A stretch of DNA of 64,000 nucleotides from Odobenus rosmarus divergens (GCF_000321225.1 NW_004451858.1:298046-362045); one strand, 5' to 3'. Positions 46,250-59,175 are shown, numbered from the stretch's first letter. Made by a program: numbers and translations. Notes: generated by a model from the letters alone, not told the origin.

Positions 46250-46770
46250 GGGAAAATCATTTTCCTTCTACCCTTCTGAGTTTTTAGCTGAGACCCCTCT
46301 AATAAAAGGTTAACATGAGAAAAACAGAAGCTTATTAACATGTGTGCTTCATGCAAACATGGGAGCTATCCAGGGAAAAATGAGTATCTCTCCAGGGTAG
46401 CGTAGAACTCAGAATGAACTACCGTCTTTGTAGAAAAGGGTGTGTGTGGGGGGGAAAGATTGTTAAGAAAAATGAATGGGCCTTTACAGTAATAGATGGG
46501 AGATGACAGTCCATGACACAGTTTGTCTGGTGTCAACTTCTAGTCTCCTTTTCCATGACAAGTCAGTCTTTCCTGGTTGATGAAACTCCTGGGAAGATGT
46601 ACAACAGCCGACTTCCTTTTGGAGGATCTGTCTTTAGGCAGATAAAGGGAGTTTGAAGAAAGCCTCTCCCTGCATCTGCTGTTTTTCAAACATCCACAGC
46701 TCAAAATAATCAATATACCCAAGTGGCATATTTGGGGGTAGCATATTCATTCTGCTACTCTTCAGGATCA
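46250..46770 (+). mobile_element. LTR-like repeat, copy A (relative at 63428)
   Basis: It shares with the copy at 63.4 kb GAGAAAAACAGAAG-type sequence, TTATTAACATG, GGGAG...ATC, a CAGATAA...GAGG segment, GCCTCTCCCTGCATCT and GGGGGTAGCATATTC. I recall this as a dispersed mammalian LTR-like repeat but cannot name the family. No viral gene is visible. Confidence 0.5.
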
Positions 46771-47309
46771 TGGCAAAAATGCTTCTAGAAATGGTTGAAA
46801 ATGAGGAATACCCTTGCATATGTATATTTTCATTAGTATTCTAGAGTGTAATCAACAGCTTACCATACGGGAAATAGAAATCTGACCAAACCCCAAACCT
46901 GGAAATAAAGGAAGCGGAGTATAAAACACAAATCTTCACCCAACTGTCTTCATCCACTTCCTACTGCTCCTTGATCTGAAGTAATTCCTTAAAGCTTTTT
47001 GATTTTAATTTATCTCTCCAAAGGTCACTGTAAAGGCATGCTTGTGCAGATCTTATTTATTAAGGATTCGCACTGAGAAAATCTCATCAGCTGCATCCAA
47101 TGTGAACTCTGGCCCAGACTATTCAGAGCACCGTTTCTCTGGATTCCCAATGCTTCCCCAAGGCGAAACCAAGTGTGTATGCCTCTGAATCTCCATTCTC
47201 CCTTCTACAGTTCTCTTTATCAGCCTTTAGAACTTGAAAACATCTTAAGGGGACAACATTAGTTTAAAACTGAATGTGTGCTACGTTATGCCCTGCCTAT
47301 CTTTGACCT

Positions 47310-47470
47310 ATGTTTTATTCATCCATCCATTCATTTGTACAACCAAACCTCAAGTATTTAACTGAGACTCTACTATGTGGTAAGCATTCATTGCAGCAGG
47401 AAATAGAGATAGACCATATGACTCTTGTCCTTGAGAGCTATAGTTCTCATGATAGAATCAATGGAGTATC
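47310..47470 (-). mobile_element. L2-like fragment, antisense
   Basis: CATCCATTCATTTGTACAAC, GACTCTACTATGTGGTAAGC and GTCCTTGAGAGCTATAGTTC resemble reverse-complement L2. Confidence 0.6.
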
Positions 47471-47474
47471 CATA

Positions 47475-47705
47475 GCTAACATTTACTGATCACATGCCTT
47501 GAGAGAGGCTCTTTCTCAAAGACTGTATCTATCATCTTATTAAATACTCTTGACACCTTAAAATTATAGATATTATTAGTAGAAACCAACTCACAAGTGA
47601 GGAAACTATAGACAGAAGAGTTATGTAACTTGCCCAAGGTCACCCAGCTAGTGAAGTTTTAAATACAGATAATTTGACCCTAGAGGCTATACTAGACACT
47701 GTGCT
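47475..47705 (-). mobile_element. MIR SINE, antisense
   Basis: CTAACATTTACTGATCACAT, AACTTGCCCAAGGTCACCCA and GAGGAAACTATAGACAGAAG are the reverse complement of MIR, including its core. Confidence 0.8.
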
Positions 47706-47711
47706 ACAGAA

Positions 47712-47906
47712 CAGTGATGATGGTGATAATGGTGGTGTTGATTGTAATGGTGATGATGGTGGTGCTGATCGTGGTGAGGATGATGGTGATGATCATGGTG
47801 GATGGTGGTGATGATCATGATGGATGGTGGTGATGATGATCATGATGAGGGTAATGAGGGTGATGAAGGACAGTGATGATGATGATGGTGGTGGTGATGG
47901 TGATGT
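47712..47906 (+). repeat. Degenerate GATGGT/GATGAT tandem array
   Basis: About 195 bp of imperfect 3- and 6-base GATGGT, GATGAT and GGTGGT units, including two copies of GGTGATGATCATGATG. It directly follows a MIR. The open frame of Asp/Met/Val across it reflects the repeat, not a gene. Confidence 0.9.
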
Positions 47907-48647
47907 TAATTATGATGTCAACATGAATGTAGAGCTTTCAGCATGTTTTTTTTTACTTACTGGTACCCAACCATCCTATGTGTCGAGTATTATCTCCCCA
48001 TCCCCATTTAGACATAGGAAATGTGAGGCTCCACAAAATTTTTAAAAAGTTGATCAAAAGCTATTCGTCCTCTAAGTGACAGAGCTGAAATGAGAACAGA
48101 AATTTCTTTCCACTCTTGTAGGCTATGAGTAAATAGCCATGAGAGTGCCTCAAATGGGACAGAAGCCACAAAAGAAACAAATATCAAAGGTTATGGAATT
48201 CAGAAGTGAGGATCCAGGAAGAAATAGGGGCCTTAGCACCGAGGGCTCTGGAGGCCCTGACAAGGACATTGACATTTACACTAAGATGGGAAATCTTTGA
48301 AAAGTTCGAACAGAAATAAATGAGACGATCTAACTTTTGTTTTAATGGGATTCCTCCAGTTCTTGCCTTGAGAATGGAGTTTAGGGGAGCAAGGACAAAA
48401 GCAGAGATGCAAGTTAGGAAGAGATGATACTAGTTTGCATCCACATAAGGGCAGTAGCGATGGGAAGAAGTGGTTGGATTCTAAATATATTTGAATTATG
48501 GATGTATTTTGAAGGTAGAATGAACACTATTACCTGAAAGATCAGACTTGGAGGGTAGGAGAAAAAGAAGAATCTAGGTTAACTGTAAGCTATCTTCTCT
48601 GAGCCACTGGGAAAATGGAGTTGCCTTAAAAAAAGTTCTGGGTTTTG

Positions 48648-48862
48648 GGCACCTGGGTGGCTCAGTCCATTAAGCATCTGCCTTCGGCTCAGGTCATGAT
48701 CCCAGGGTCGTGGGATGGGGCCCCACATCGGGCTCCCTACTCAGCAGGGAGTCTGCTTCTCCCTCTCCCTCTGCCCAGCCCCCACTCATGCTTCCTTTCT
48801 CACTCTGCTCTCTTTCTCTCTCAAATAAATAAATAAAGTCTTTTAAAAAAGGAAAAAAAAAG
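48648..48862 (+). mobile_element. CanSINE inside L2
   Basis: Head GGGCACCTGGGTGGCTCAG, full body, AAATAAATAAATAAAGTC tail. AAGTTCTGGGTTTT left of it recurs as AAATTCTGGGTTTT right of it. Confidence 0.94.
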
Positions 48863-48879
48863 AAAATTCTGGGTTTTCT

Positions 48880-48917
48880 GTTTTTGTTTGTTTGTTTGTT
48901 TGTTTGTTTGTTTGTTT
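48880..48917 (+). repeat. (GTTT)n microsatellite
   Basis: About eight TTTG units directly after the duplicated flank of the CanSINE at 48648. Confidence 0.95.
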
Positions 48918-50344
48918 TAACACAGACAAGGAAGGTTATGGAGGAGCTGGTTTAGAGGGTATTTATCAGGAACTTTGGAAATGGTAATCTTAGGGTGCTT
49001 ATCAGACCTCCAAGTGGAAATGTCAAAAAGAATTGAATATTCAGATTTAGGATTTAGGGGAGAAGCTCAGAGTGGATATATTAATCTGTGAGTCATCAGC
49101 TAATAGACTGGTGTATTAATTAGGGCAATACTGATGCTATTAACAGAAAAACACAACCCCTAGGTGACTGGAGCTGAAACTCAAACCCAAAACCTTACTC
49201 TTCAAGTTCATAGAAATTTCTCATTTCGTTTAAGTCCAATCCACAGTGGGGAATATGGAAATCTCAGGGGAAGGGTTCACACAGTCATTAAGGGACATAG
49301 GCTGATCGAGGCTTGCCAATTGGTACCGTCACCCCACTGGTCGAGAAGAAAAAGAAATGATGTCCATGGGAAATTTTTGAGGAGTATAGATCACTTCATT
49401 GGCAAGAAAGAGACCAGTGGTCATAATTAGATGTGAGAACTTAGAAATATAATCTCTGGCTGGGCAGTTTTTTTCCCAGGCCACAACAGTCACTGAGGAA
49501 GGGGAGCACGAGTCTTTGCTAGTTAGCTGGGTACTGAGACTAGCTAAGGAGGGAGTGTAGAGGGAGAAGAGAGAGGTCCAGGGACTGAGCCATGGGACGT
49601 GCTGACCCTTGGAGGTTGTAGAGCTGAGGAAGAACCAGTAAACAAAGATAGGGAATCCACATTGAGAAAATAAGAGGAAACTCAGCTGAGCATATCTCCT
49701 GGAAGCCAAACGAAGAGAGTATTTCAGGGACAGAAGCATGAGTAACAATATCTAATTCCATGATGGGTTGAGTAACATGAGGATGAAGACAGGGCTTTTG
49801 ATTTAGAAACACAGAGGTTTGGGGACCTGGGGAAGAACAATTTTTTGTAAAGCACTACATGTTAAATCCTGACAGGTTGAAGAAGGGAGTCGAGGGGAGG
49901 AATTGGAGACAGTGAGTCCCAAACCTCTATTACAAGGATTTTACTGTATGGGGAAGGAAATAAATAGGACAATAGCCAGAGGGAAACAGGGGGTCAAAGG
50001 AAGAAAAATTTGTAAAGGCTGGAGAACTAACAGCATATTTGCCTAGTGATGACCATGATCCAATACAAAGGGGAAAAAATGACTTAGAAGAGAAACAAAC
50101 AAACAAAAAAATCGCTGAAGCACTGTCCAGTTAGATGAGAGGGATGGTATCCAGCGTGCAGGTGGAAGGACCGGGGTCGCCTGGGAGCAAGGCCAGTTTA
50201 TCCACAGCAGCAGGAAAGAAGGGCACAGACAGGTCAGTGAGCATTTGTGATGACAGCAGCTTAATGGGTTCTGATCTCAACGCTTCGATTCTTCAATGAG
50301 AGTGAGGTTAGGGAGAGTGGCATTGGAGGTCAGAGGAGAAAATT

Positions 50345-50425
50345 AAAATAGAAAATATTCGTTCTATTTTCTATATATTCGTTCTATTTTCTATAATCTA
50401 TTCACTCTTCTATGGAAGAGTGAAT
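50345..50425. repeat. Compound fold-back: exact 20-bp tandem copy plus hairpin
   Basis: ATATTCGTTCTATTTTCTAT occurs twice head to tail (50355-50374 and 50375-50394). AAAATAGAA (50345-50353) is complementary to TTCTATTTT (50362-50370). Next, ATTCACTCTTC (50400-50410) pairs perfectly with GAAGAGTGAAT (50415-50425) around a TATG loop. The block lies in the antisense L2. Confidence 0.85.
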
Positions 50426-51452
50426 GACTAGGCGTATAAATTATAAATTCCAAATAGAATTAGAGCTCACTTGAGGTTTATAACCAGGAATATAAAAAGG
50501 GACCAGTTAGTTGGACTGTGTGTTTCTGGATCCACATTCGCTTGCACAGGTGCAAGCATGCAGTGGGCAGAGATCAAATTAACCTATACTGAGGTTTCAC
50601 CAGGCATGTAGGAAGGAGTGAGGGGCTTGAGAGCATATGCAAGGGAGTAGTACAATGGCACTAGTAAAATGGCATTTAAGTCGGGTAGGACCAAGGGACC
50701 ACAGGGGCCAGTGAAGGCAAGGACTGATACACTTGGAGTATTTGAAGGAGTGAACCGGAAAGATATGAAGGAGCACTGGAGAGTGGAATGTTTAATATTT
50801 GAATTTATTAATGAATTTGTTTATTTTCATGAAGACTTTCATTTTTAAAAAAGGGGCTGCAAAGGTTAAAGTACTTTGTGAAATGTGTTCAGACGTTGAT
50901 TTGTTCATTCAACAAATGATTATTCAACTGAATTCTTTTAGACTTTGTGACAGACTCTCATCATTGTACAACATGAAGTATTTTAACTAATGAAGCTCGT
51001 TATCTCATGGGTTGGCACAAATCGTACATGGTATTTCAAGCTTAAAGACTGTTCAAATTCTAGAAGCAAATGAATAGCCCATAAGATACTGGCTTTATAG
51101 ACTTAAGTTTATATACCAATATAGATCACAATTTATTTTTGCACAGGGACACGGCCTGGGATTTCTTCAGAATTCTGTACTTGAGTAAAATGGGTTATTT
51201 TGTATTAAATAATAATTTATCCCTAATATGAGCATTGTAAGAACTGTACAAATTTAAAGCAAGATTTAAATACCATAAAGTATTTCCAAATAATTTCCAA
51301 TGCTTAATCTGAGCTAGAATTTCCCCGGGCTGTTAAAAAAATTGCCCTGATTTGCTCTAGGAGCCTTTCTTCTGGGTCATAGACATTACTTAGAGGTAGT
51401 TTTGTCAATTCTAGAATTCTGAGGAATATTATACATTAAAAAATCCTTACAG

Positions 51453-51620
51453 GGCTCCTGGGTGGCTCGGATGGTTAAGCGTCTGCCTTCAGCTCAGGTC
51501 ATGATCCCAGGGTCCTGGGATCGAGCCCCGCGTCGGGCTCCCTGCTTCTTGGGAGCCTCCTTCTCCCTCTACTTCTCTCTCTCTCTGTCTCTCATGAATA
51601 AATAAATAAAATCTTTTAAA
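51453..51620 (+). mobile_element. CanSINE
   Basis: Head GGCTCCTGGGTGGCTCGG. AAAAATCCTTACAG (51438-51451) recurs as AAAAATCCGTTTACAG at 51621-51636. Confidence 0.95.
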
Positions 51621-51848
51621 AAAAATCCGTTTACAGAAGACTTTATATAGCCCTTCATTAGTTGCTTACAAGATAGTCCATGGCTCTCTTCCCTGTATTC
51701 ATTCATTTTCTGTCCCCATCCCTCCATGTGTGTTCCCCCCTCTAGGAACGTGAACTATTGAGCAGAGGCCATAGGGTTTGGTAGAATGGTAGTGCATAGT
51801 AAATGCTCAGCCAGGGGTTGAATGAGTGAAAAAAAAATTAGTGAATGG

Positions 51849-52040
51849 GGGCACCTGGGTGGTTCAGTCATTAAGCATCTGCCTTCGGCTCAGGTCATGA
51901 TTCCAGGGTCCTGAGATCGAGCCCCGCATCAGGCTCCCTGATCACGGGGAGCCTGCTTCTCCCTCTCCCTCTGCTGCTCCCCCTGCTTGTGTTCCCTCTC
52001 TCGCTGTGTCTCTCTCTGTCAAATAAATAAATAAAATCTT
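51849..52040 (+). mobile_element. CanSINE
   Basis: Head GGGCACCTGGGTGGTTCAG and standard tail. AAAAAAATTAGTGAATGG (51831-51848) recurs with small changes at 52041-52059. Confidence 0.95.
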
Positions 52041-52507
52041 AAAAAAAATCAGTGAATGGTCTTGATTTACCGTCTGGACATGCCCTACTTAATTCTTAGA
52101 GAATTCTTTTTCATTTTGTCATTCTGTCCAATGTTTGCTCCTTGCGCTTTCATCTAAACTCTCCCTCAGTCTTTATTAAATGCTTTTCGCATTCTTGTAA
52201 ATTATACTGATAAAGAGCAAATGCAAGTCTAGCTTGCAACTGGCTTTTTCTGCCCAGGAGTCCTAGGAGCGTCCTCCCAAATTGTAACATTGCACTGGTG
52301 GCTTCCTCCATGTGGAATGCCAAAGACAATTGACTAACTTGAAAAGAAATGAAAGGGTCAATTTATGTGAAAGCCTCAGTGAAAAGTACAAAAGTAATTA
52401 GGTACAACAAATCAGGTGAATAGCCATGCCTTGCCTCTCTGCATAAGTCACTCATTCCAAAGGAGTTATTACTGAGCTTCCTTCAAAAAACGAAACATTC
52501 TCATTTT

Positions 52508-52721
52508 CTTTTTAAAGATTTATTTATTTATTTATTTGAGAGAGAGAGAGAGAGAGCACGACCACCGGAGTGGGGGAAGGGGCAGAGGGAGAAGTTGAGA
52601 GAGAATCTCAAGTGGACTTCCCACTAAGCCAAAAGCCCAGGCGGAGCTCCATCTCATGACCCTGAGATCATGACCTGAGCTGCAACCAAGAGTTCAACCC
52701 ACAGGGCCACCCAGGTGCCCC
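52508..52721 (-). mobile_element. CanSINE, older diverged subtype
   Basis: (TTTA)n tail and (GA)n run at the left, GGCCACCCAGGTGCCCC head at the right. The body has GAGAGAATCTCAAG, the older subtype. No clear duplication is visible. Confidence 0.9.
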
Positions 52722-53375
52722 AGAAAATGAAACAGTTTCAGCTCAAAATGTAACCCCTCCACTCCTAAAATGAAACTGATTGCACTCACCTCAAGTCTGC
52801 TGGAGTTCAGAACCACTCACCACTGGTCTCCGAGGCTAGGACCGTGCCAGTAGCAGGGTTGGTCCTCACAGACCAAATGAGTCAAACTGTTGTATTTTAA
52901 AACTCAAATATAAAAAAATTAGATGTCAAATTTATTATGACAATGGGAGATACAAAATGGATGAACCTGATAAATAGGAATGATAGGAAACCAGGACCAA
53001 GACATTTCTTACCACCTCACGAAAGGGTCCCTTGTGTTCTTTCTTAGAAAGAAAATTGGAAATTCATGCAGAACCATACTGCATATCACTTCTAATTTGA
53101 TTAATATACTACTTGCCTTTTCAATTTTTACATTTTTAGAAAACAGTGTATATTTCCTGTTTATGCCACAATGTCAGAGAGAGAACATTTTTGCTCACTC
53201 TGGGTTTAGAGAATTGAGACATTTCCGATACATTGTTTGCAAAGATACTTGGCCTGGCTTCCACAGAACTTAATTTTATGAAAAATAATGTAATAGTTTT
53301 GAAGAGGTAAGTATACCTTGGGCCAACTAACAGGTACATATAACAAAGTACACACTAAATAGTCTCCTGTATTAG

Positions 53376-53561
53376 AGGGGTGCCTGGGTGGCTCAGTCAG
53401 TTAAGCATCTGCCTTCGGCTCAGGTCACGATCCCGGAGTCCTGGGATCAAGTCCGCGGTCGGGCTCCCCGCTCAGCAGACACGCTGCTTCTCCCTCTGTC
53501 TCTCCCCCTCCCCCTGCTTGTGCTCTCTCTCTGGAATAAATAAATAAAATCTTCAAAAAAA
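53376..53561 (+). mobile_element. CanSINE
   Basis: Head GGGGTGCCTGGGTGGCTCAG, body with CCGCGGTCGGGCTCC, tail AATAAATAAATAAAATC followed by AATGATGATAATGATAAT low-complexity sequence. Confidence 0.94.
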
Positions 53562-53808
53562 TGAATAAAATAGAAATAATGATGATAATGATAATAATAC
53601 AGTACTCTTATTGTATTGTAACAATGTGTGTTCAATAAAATAGGAAAACAGACTAAAAACACGCAAAGAGAGATTCACTGATGAAGGGCAGTATAACATC
53701 ATCAACGTACATGACCCACATATGCACAATCACTGGTCCTAAAAATGGAATTTCACATTGCAGTGAGGTTTCCTAAGAATTCTATTGAGGAAGTAAAATT
53801 ATCCTTCT

Positions 53809-53873
53809 ATATTTATAGATATATATTTATATATATTATATTTATATAGATATTTATATAGATATATATTTAT
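53809..53873. repeat. TATA/TTTA-rich low-complexity tract
   Basis: About 65 bp of TATATTTATAGATA-type units. Confidence 0.85.
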
Positions 53874-56781
53874 TCCCTTCTCTGGAATAATTGACCAAAT
53901 ACTAGACTTGGTTTTTTGTCAGTGCTTATTACTGTTAACATTGCTTTGATGTTCCCACATAAATTTTATACCTATACTGATCATATTTCTATCTTGAGTT
54001 GTTCTTCCATTTTATAAGTGTGGATATCTTTTCTACCCTAGAATTAGTTGAGAAAAAAGTGATATACATATACGAATGCATGAGTGGCAAAAAAAAAAAA
54101 ACACCCAAAAACATAGTAACAGCGAATGTGCATGATACTTACAAGGGTCCCTATGTGGGTACATTTTTACAGCTTCACAAACATCCATTTCTTTATTTTT
54201 TCATGTATGCAATTAGAGTGAATGGTGTCTAATTTAGAGAGCTGCTGTCACGATTGATTGCAAAAATGTATGGTTAAGCACCCAGTGCAAGTCTGCACAG
54301 AGTACACACTAAGTAAATATTAACTGTCCTTCCTTCACTGGAAGTCCCTGGCAGCCTCAAGATTCTCTGTACTACATCATGTAATGCCTAATGACCATTG
54401 ATATCGCTCAATAACACTTGGGTCTTATCTGAATCCCAAAGAATCCTAAGAATATATATTTAGACTTGGCATCACTTCACTTATGTAAAGTATGCCAATC
54501 TGAACTGGAGAAAATATAACTCCTCCACACATATGGTTAAGAAATGAAATTCTTTGCCTTCATGGACCCAAGGGACTTAAATTTTCAATGATTCAAAATT
54601 AACTTGTCACCTTACTTCTCTTTCCTAATTACTTAGGCACTTATGAAAACAATCAGAAAGACATAAAAATAATGGGGGTGAGGATTGGCTAAAGCACCAG
54701 TTTATACTGTGGACTCAACCAATCAATTTCCTTTGAATCTATAGTTACACTGGACAACAAGAATCACTAACGCCAACTGGGTATGCAATTAAGAAATCAG
54801 TCTCAGTTCTACTAGACTAAATTTCAGGACTATTTAGGTTTAAATTCAGGCCTAGGCAGGTTTGAGTTTAGATTAAATTCACCCCTACTTGGATTCATCC
54901 CCAACTACTCAAAAAGGTGGACACAGTTACCATGCTCAGGAGTGAGTGGTTCAATTATCCAAAAACTCTGTAGTCCTTGAAGCCAAAGGTTAGTAGAAAG
55001 GCCTTCCAACAACAACTTAGTAGGAAAACACACACTATGGCCACCAAAGCAGCTGCTTGTGCAAAGTTACACTGGCCTGAACACTGTTTTCCCAGATGTT
55101 CATTTAGTTGTTACATCACAGGTATGAGCCAGGTGACCCAGGCTTATAAACTGGAGCCAGATGAATCACTGAAACCCAAAGGGTTCAGGTGCCTTTTTAG
55201 TAATACTTACAGTGGGGCATGACAGTCCCCACAATGCTAAGTAGTAGAAGGAAACACGGAAGTGAAATGTCCATGTGTCAGTTCTAAGGAATAGCATCTC
55301 CAATTTCTCAGCTGCGTGCGCACGCACACACACGCAGGCACGCAATCTTTTCCACTCCAATGCCTGCATTTACAGAAGAGAATGAGGTCCTAACAAATGC
55401 ACTGACTTAATTAAAACAAATCAGTGCCATATCCAAGAAAAGAATTCTAACCTGACTTGTAGCTTCCTCTCTTCCCGTTCAGCTTCATAATCCTGGTAGC
55501 TTGATGGTCCCATCGGGTTAATGTACCTTGAACGTTTCCCGGTATCTATCTGGGATTGACTGGAAGATTTCTTTACGAATGTCTGGCCTAAATGAAGATA
55601 CTACATGAATAAAACATAACCACAGATGTTGCTGAGGCATAATGAGGTTCCATACTACTGGATTGCCATCATGAAATATTATATTTTTATCAGGGAGGGT
55701 GAGATTTAGGAGGAAAGCATTAGCTAAGGACAGAAGAGAAAGGGAAATGATTTTTCTGATCCCAAAGAATGCAGGCACAACCTGGTCTACACTCCTACCT
55801 GCAGAGAAGAAAGAACTATGAAAAGTTATTGTTGATTTGCTGTGAAAATACAGGCTCACTCAGAAGTTGAAATCAAATCTAGCTAAACCCAAGAAACTTT
55901 ATTCTGTAACACATGCATGTGCACACCGCTCCCCACCCCGCCCCCCGCCCCCAGTTCAGCCATGGCCTGGGTTCTCAGGAGGGAAAGCCAGGCGGGCCTT
56001 TACTGACACCAGCACCCGCTGCCTTCCGTGCCTTATTGTCAAGACTCTGGCAAACTTGCCTGCCCTTCCTAGGGAAAACAGCTGCAGAAGGGAGGTTTCA
56101 GTGATGGAGAATAACGGCCGGTAAAGCGTAGTAACAAAGGTCAGGTGTGGTAAGAATCTCCATAGTTGTTGATAGGGAGGAAATAAAATCGGAAAAGAAA
56201 TCTCAACCCAGTTTTTTTTCCCCTCTGTTCTCTATTTACTCAATGATACCCTTATTATTCTCAGATTTCAGGTACCTGTCTATTGACAAGTGGAATATTT
56301 TGTAATTATCTGGAAGAATGAAGTAAGGCAGTCACGCTCCCATTCCTACGTGACTCTCTACTTTTATTATGGTCCCTTTTACGAATTGTACTTGAGTGCA
56401 TGATACACATTCCTAAAAACAAGTCTGTATGTTTATGTGTTCTGTCTTGCTCTTCGTATCTTTGCGAAACAGAGTAAGGAAACCAAAATTACCCCCTAGG
56501 GTGGGCAGAGACTGTGCCGCGTGCTTGTCATAGGTTTTTCTCATGGTATGTCTCTATCTTCCTCCTCCCCTCCTGCTCTTTCCTTGTCTTCTTTTGTTTC
56601 GCCTCTTCCTCCTTCCTTGTCTTTCCTCCTCTTCCCCCTTCCTTCTCACTAATAGATCTTTCCTCTTACACACACAGGTACACACATGTACACGTGCATA
56701 CACATACACCTCAGTTTGAAGCCACGGGTAGAGAATTCAGTGATGATCTGGTGACAGTAAGGCTATATTTAGCTCACTCTA

Positions 56782-56812
56782 TCTATCTTCTGTCTCTCTC
56801 TCTCTCTCTCCC
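56782..56812 (+). repeat. (TC)n tract
   Basis: CT dinucleotide run of about ten units followed by CCCTCC. Confidence 0.85.
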
Positions 56813-57550
56813 TCCAGTGCGATAACTTTTCTGCATCTAAACAAGGAGGCGGGCTTCCTTTTCTTCATAATTCACTCCAAGTCTCCTGGGCTCCAGGTTT
56901 TTATTGCATTTCAGTGGTCAAGAAGTGTTCTCAGATTACTCTCAACTTCTTCCTATCATGAGCCTCACTTCCTATGGTCCTAGAGAGGTGATATTATAGG
57001 ATTTTGGCTTCTAAGAGAGACAAAGAAAACCTAGAAATTAGCCATCAAAGGGAAAAAAAGGATAAGTCCATTTATTTAAAAATAGTGGCTAAGCTGTGTT
57101 CACAAGAACACATTATTTGGCTTATATTTACATCATTTTTCATTTTTAACAACTGATGTGGCTCACTGCCTGAGCCACAGTTATGTTGTGAAGACAACCA
57201 AAACATATGAAATCTTTTGGCTCATTCACCTTGTGTATAGTCTACTCAAGGTAAGAGGTAGTTTACTCTTCAAAAATGCCTGTGGTACAATCTAGCTTTC
57301 ACTACTTAAGAACCAGTTCTTATAAACCTGTTTTTAAGACCTGATGTTTACTTCACAGACATCAAACAAAGTTGTAAAACCAGTTCCTCTATTAGGCTGT
57401 ACCAAGAACAGCCTACTTCTTGTCATTAGATTATGTAGTTGTCTCTGTTAAGTGGACCTACACTCTTCTAATAGTACCTGGGTTCCACCTTTTATAACTA
57501 AATTGCTCCTGTTGGGTTGATAAAGATGGTTATCATAACTTATTAATTTA

Positions 57551-57752
57551 TTTTATTTTATCTTTTAAAGATTTTATTTATTTACTTGAGACAGAGAGAG
57601 AGCTAGAAAGAGCACAGTCAGGGTGAAGGGCAGGGGGAGAGGCAGGCTCCCTGCTGAGCAGGGAACCCGATGAGGGACTGGATCCCTGGACCCCAGGAGC
57701 ATGACCTGAGCCGAAGGCAGACATTTAACCGACTGAGCCACCCAGGCACCTT
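57551..57752 (-). mobile_element. CanSINE, head faces the next SINE
   Basis: Minus-strand copy ending GAGCCACCCAGGCACC. CATAACTTATTAATTTA (57534-57550) recurs with one change at 57753-57769. Confidence 0.96.
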
Positions 57753-57783
57753 CATAATTTATTAATTTAAAGACATACTCATG

Positions 57784-57980
57784 GGGGAGCCTGGGTGGCT
57801 CAGTCAGTTAAGGGTCTGCCTTCGGCTCAAGTCATGATCCCAGGGTCCTGGGATTGAGCCCCGAGTCAGGCTCCCTCCTCAGCAGGGAGTGTTTCTCCCT
57901 CTCCCTCTGCCTCTCTACCCACTTGTACTCTCTCTTTCCCTCTCTCTCTCAAATAAATAAATCTTTTAAAAACTAATAAA
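57784..57980 (+). mobile_element. CanSINE, head-to-head with the one at 57551
   Basis: Head GGGGAGCCTGGGTGGCTCAG. AGACATACTCATG (57771-57783) recurs as AGTATACTCATG (57981-57992). The two heads are only about 30 bp apart in opposite orientation. Confidence 0.96.
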
Positions 57981-59175
57981 AGTATACTCATGTTTTCCAC
58001 CAACATCTTAGTGTGCTTCTGTCCTGAGATGTGTTACACTCTGGGAAGTGGGAATCTGCTTCATCAGGCATGGTTGTACCTTGATTCAAAAGACTGTGGT
58101 TGAAATTTACTATTTAAAAGTGTATCTCTTAATTAGATGCCTTAACACATAAAATGTGATCCATACGGATTTTTTTCAAAATGCTTAAAGTATCATGGTA
58201 AATTACCATACATACAGGATATGCTCCTAAAGTACTGGGCATAGAGAATAAGCAAATAAATTAATAAAGTAAGCAAATAAACTCACCTTGTCCATTAAAG
58301 TCACCTGAAAACAAACATAAGAATATCAACAAGAGATTGAGCAATGGAATGAACATTGTTATGGAAAGCCCATTTTTATTTCTTTACTATTGACTAAAAA
58401 GTATTATTTTTGAGAAGCTGATCAAAAAATAACTAAAATTCTGAATTTCCCAATCACTTCTAAGAAAATTTTAAAAATAGAAAATAAGGAGTTGGTTTTG
58501 AGCAAAACAAACCCAATATCCTCAAATCTCTTGTTCCATCGTCCTTCTGGCAGGTACTGCTCTTGACTAAGGGAGGCAAGGTAAAGTATTTTTATTCTGC
58601 ATAGTTAAGGTGCAAAATATCCCCACCTCCCTTGAGAAACAGTATCATACAGTATCATACCTAAAACATTTTGATGAACACCGAATATTAAACCATTATA
58701 TGACACTACATAAATTGATTGAATAAAAGTGAACACAAATACATACTCTTCAATTTTTTAATATGCTAAGAGTATATCACAGCATTGACAATATGAAGAC
58801 AAATATTTGGATTTATTTTTAAATTCAAAATTCTTCTGGTTGTTTCTTCACTGAAGGGCCTTAAAGGTGAAAAGGTAATCAGGTTACCACCAAAGGAAAT
58901 GAGTCTGGCATGTTCTTGATGTCTCCCCTCCATCTGAGTGAATCAAGCCAAATGTCTGCTTTCTTTTTATGTGCTCCCAAACACTGGTGGAAAACAGCAA
59001 GGTCATTAAGATTTGGGACATGATAAATTCACAGTGCCCCACCACTCCTGGGACCTTAATGCTGCTAGGAGAACAATTAAGTTTTCTTCATTTTCTCTCC
59101 TATTTTTTTTTCAAACCTTGTCTACTTTCCTAAAGAATAATACTTCACCTCCTTCCCATACCACTCTATCCTCCT

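Larger units (their letters stand above)
48200..50785 (-). mobile_element. Long L2 LINE remnant, antisense
   Basis: Collinear phrases run through this block as the reverse complement of L2 RT-coding and 3' sequence: TGGATGTATTTTGAAGGTAG, AAAATGGAGTTGCC, CCTCCAAGTGGAAATGTC, GAGTCATCAGCTAATAGA, GGTCCAGGGACTGAGCC, GAATTGGAGACAGTGAGT and GGTGCAAGCATGCAGTGGGC. A CanSINE (48648-48862), a (GTTT)n run and a possible unrelated insertion near 49110-49490 interrupt it. It is one of the longest old LINE copies here, with no intact frame. Confidence 0.75.

Noticed and set aside
47824..48045. Met/Asp/Val-rich open frame
   Set aside because: Translation of the degenerate GATGGT array.
49329..49748. 139-residue minus-strand open frame
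   Set aside because: It overlaps the antisense L2 remnant, so any coding flavour would be decayed LINE sequence.
55518..55859. 113-residue minus-strand open frame
   Set aside because: No recognisable family and AT-rich surroundings with no splice or promoter context; chance is likely.
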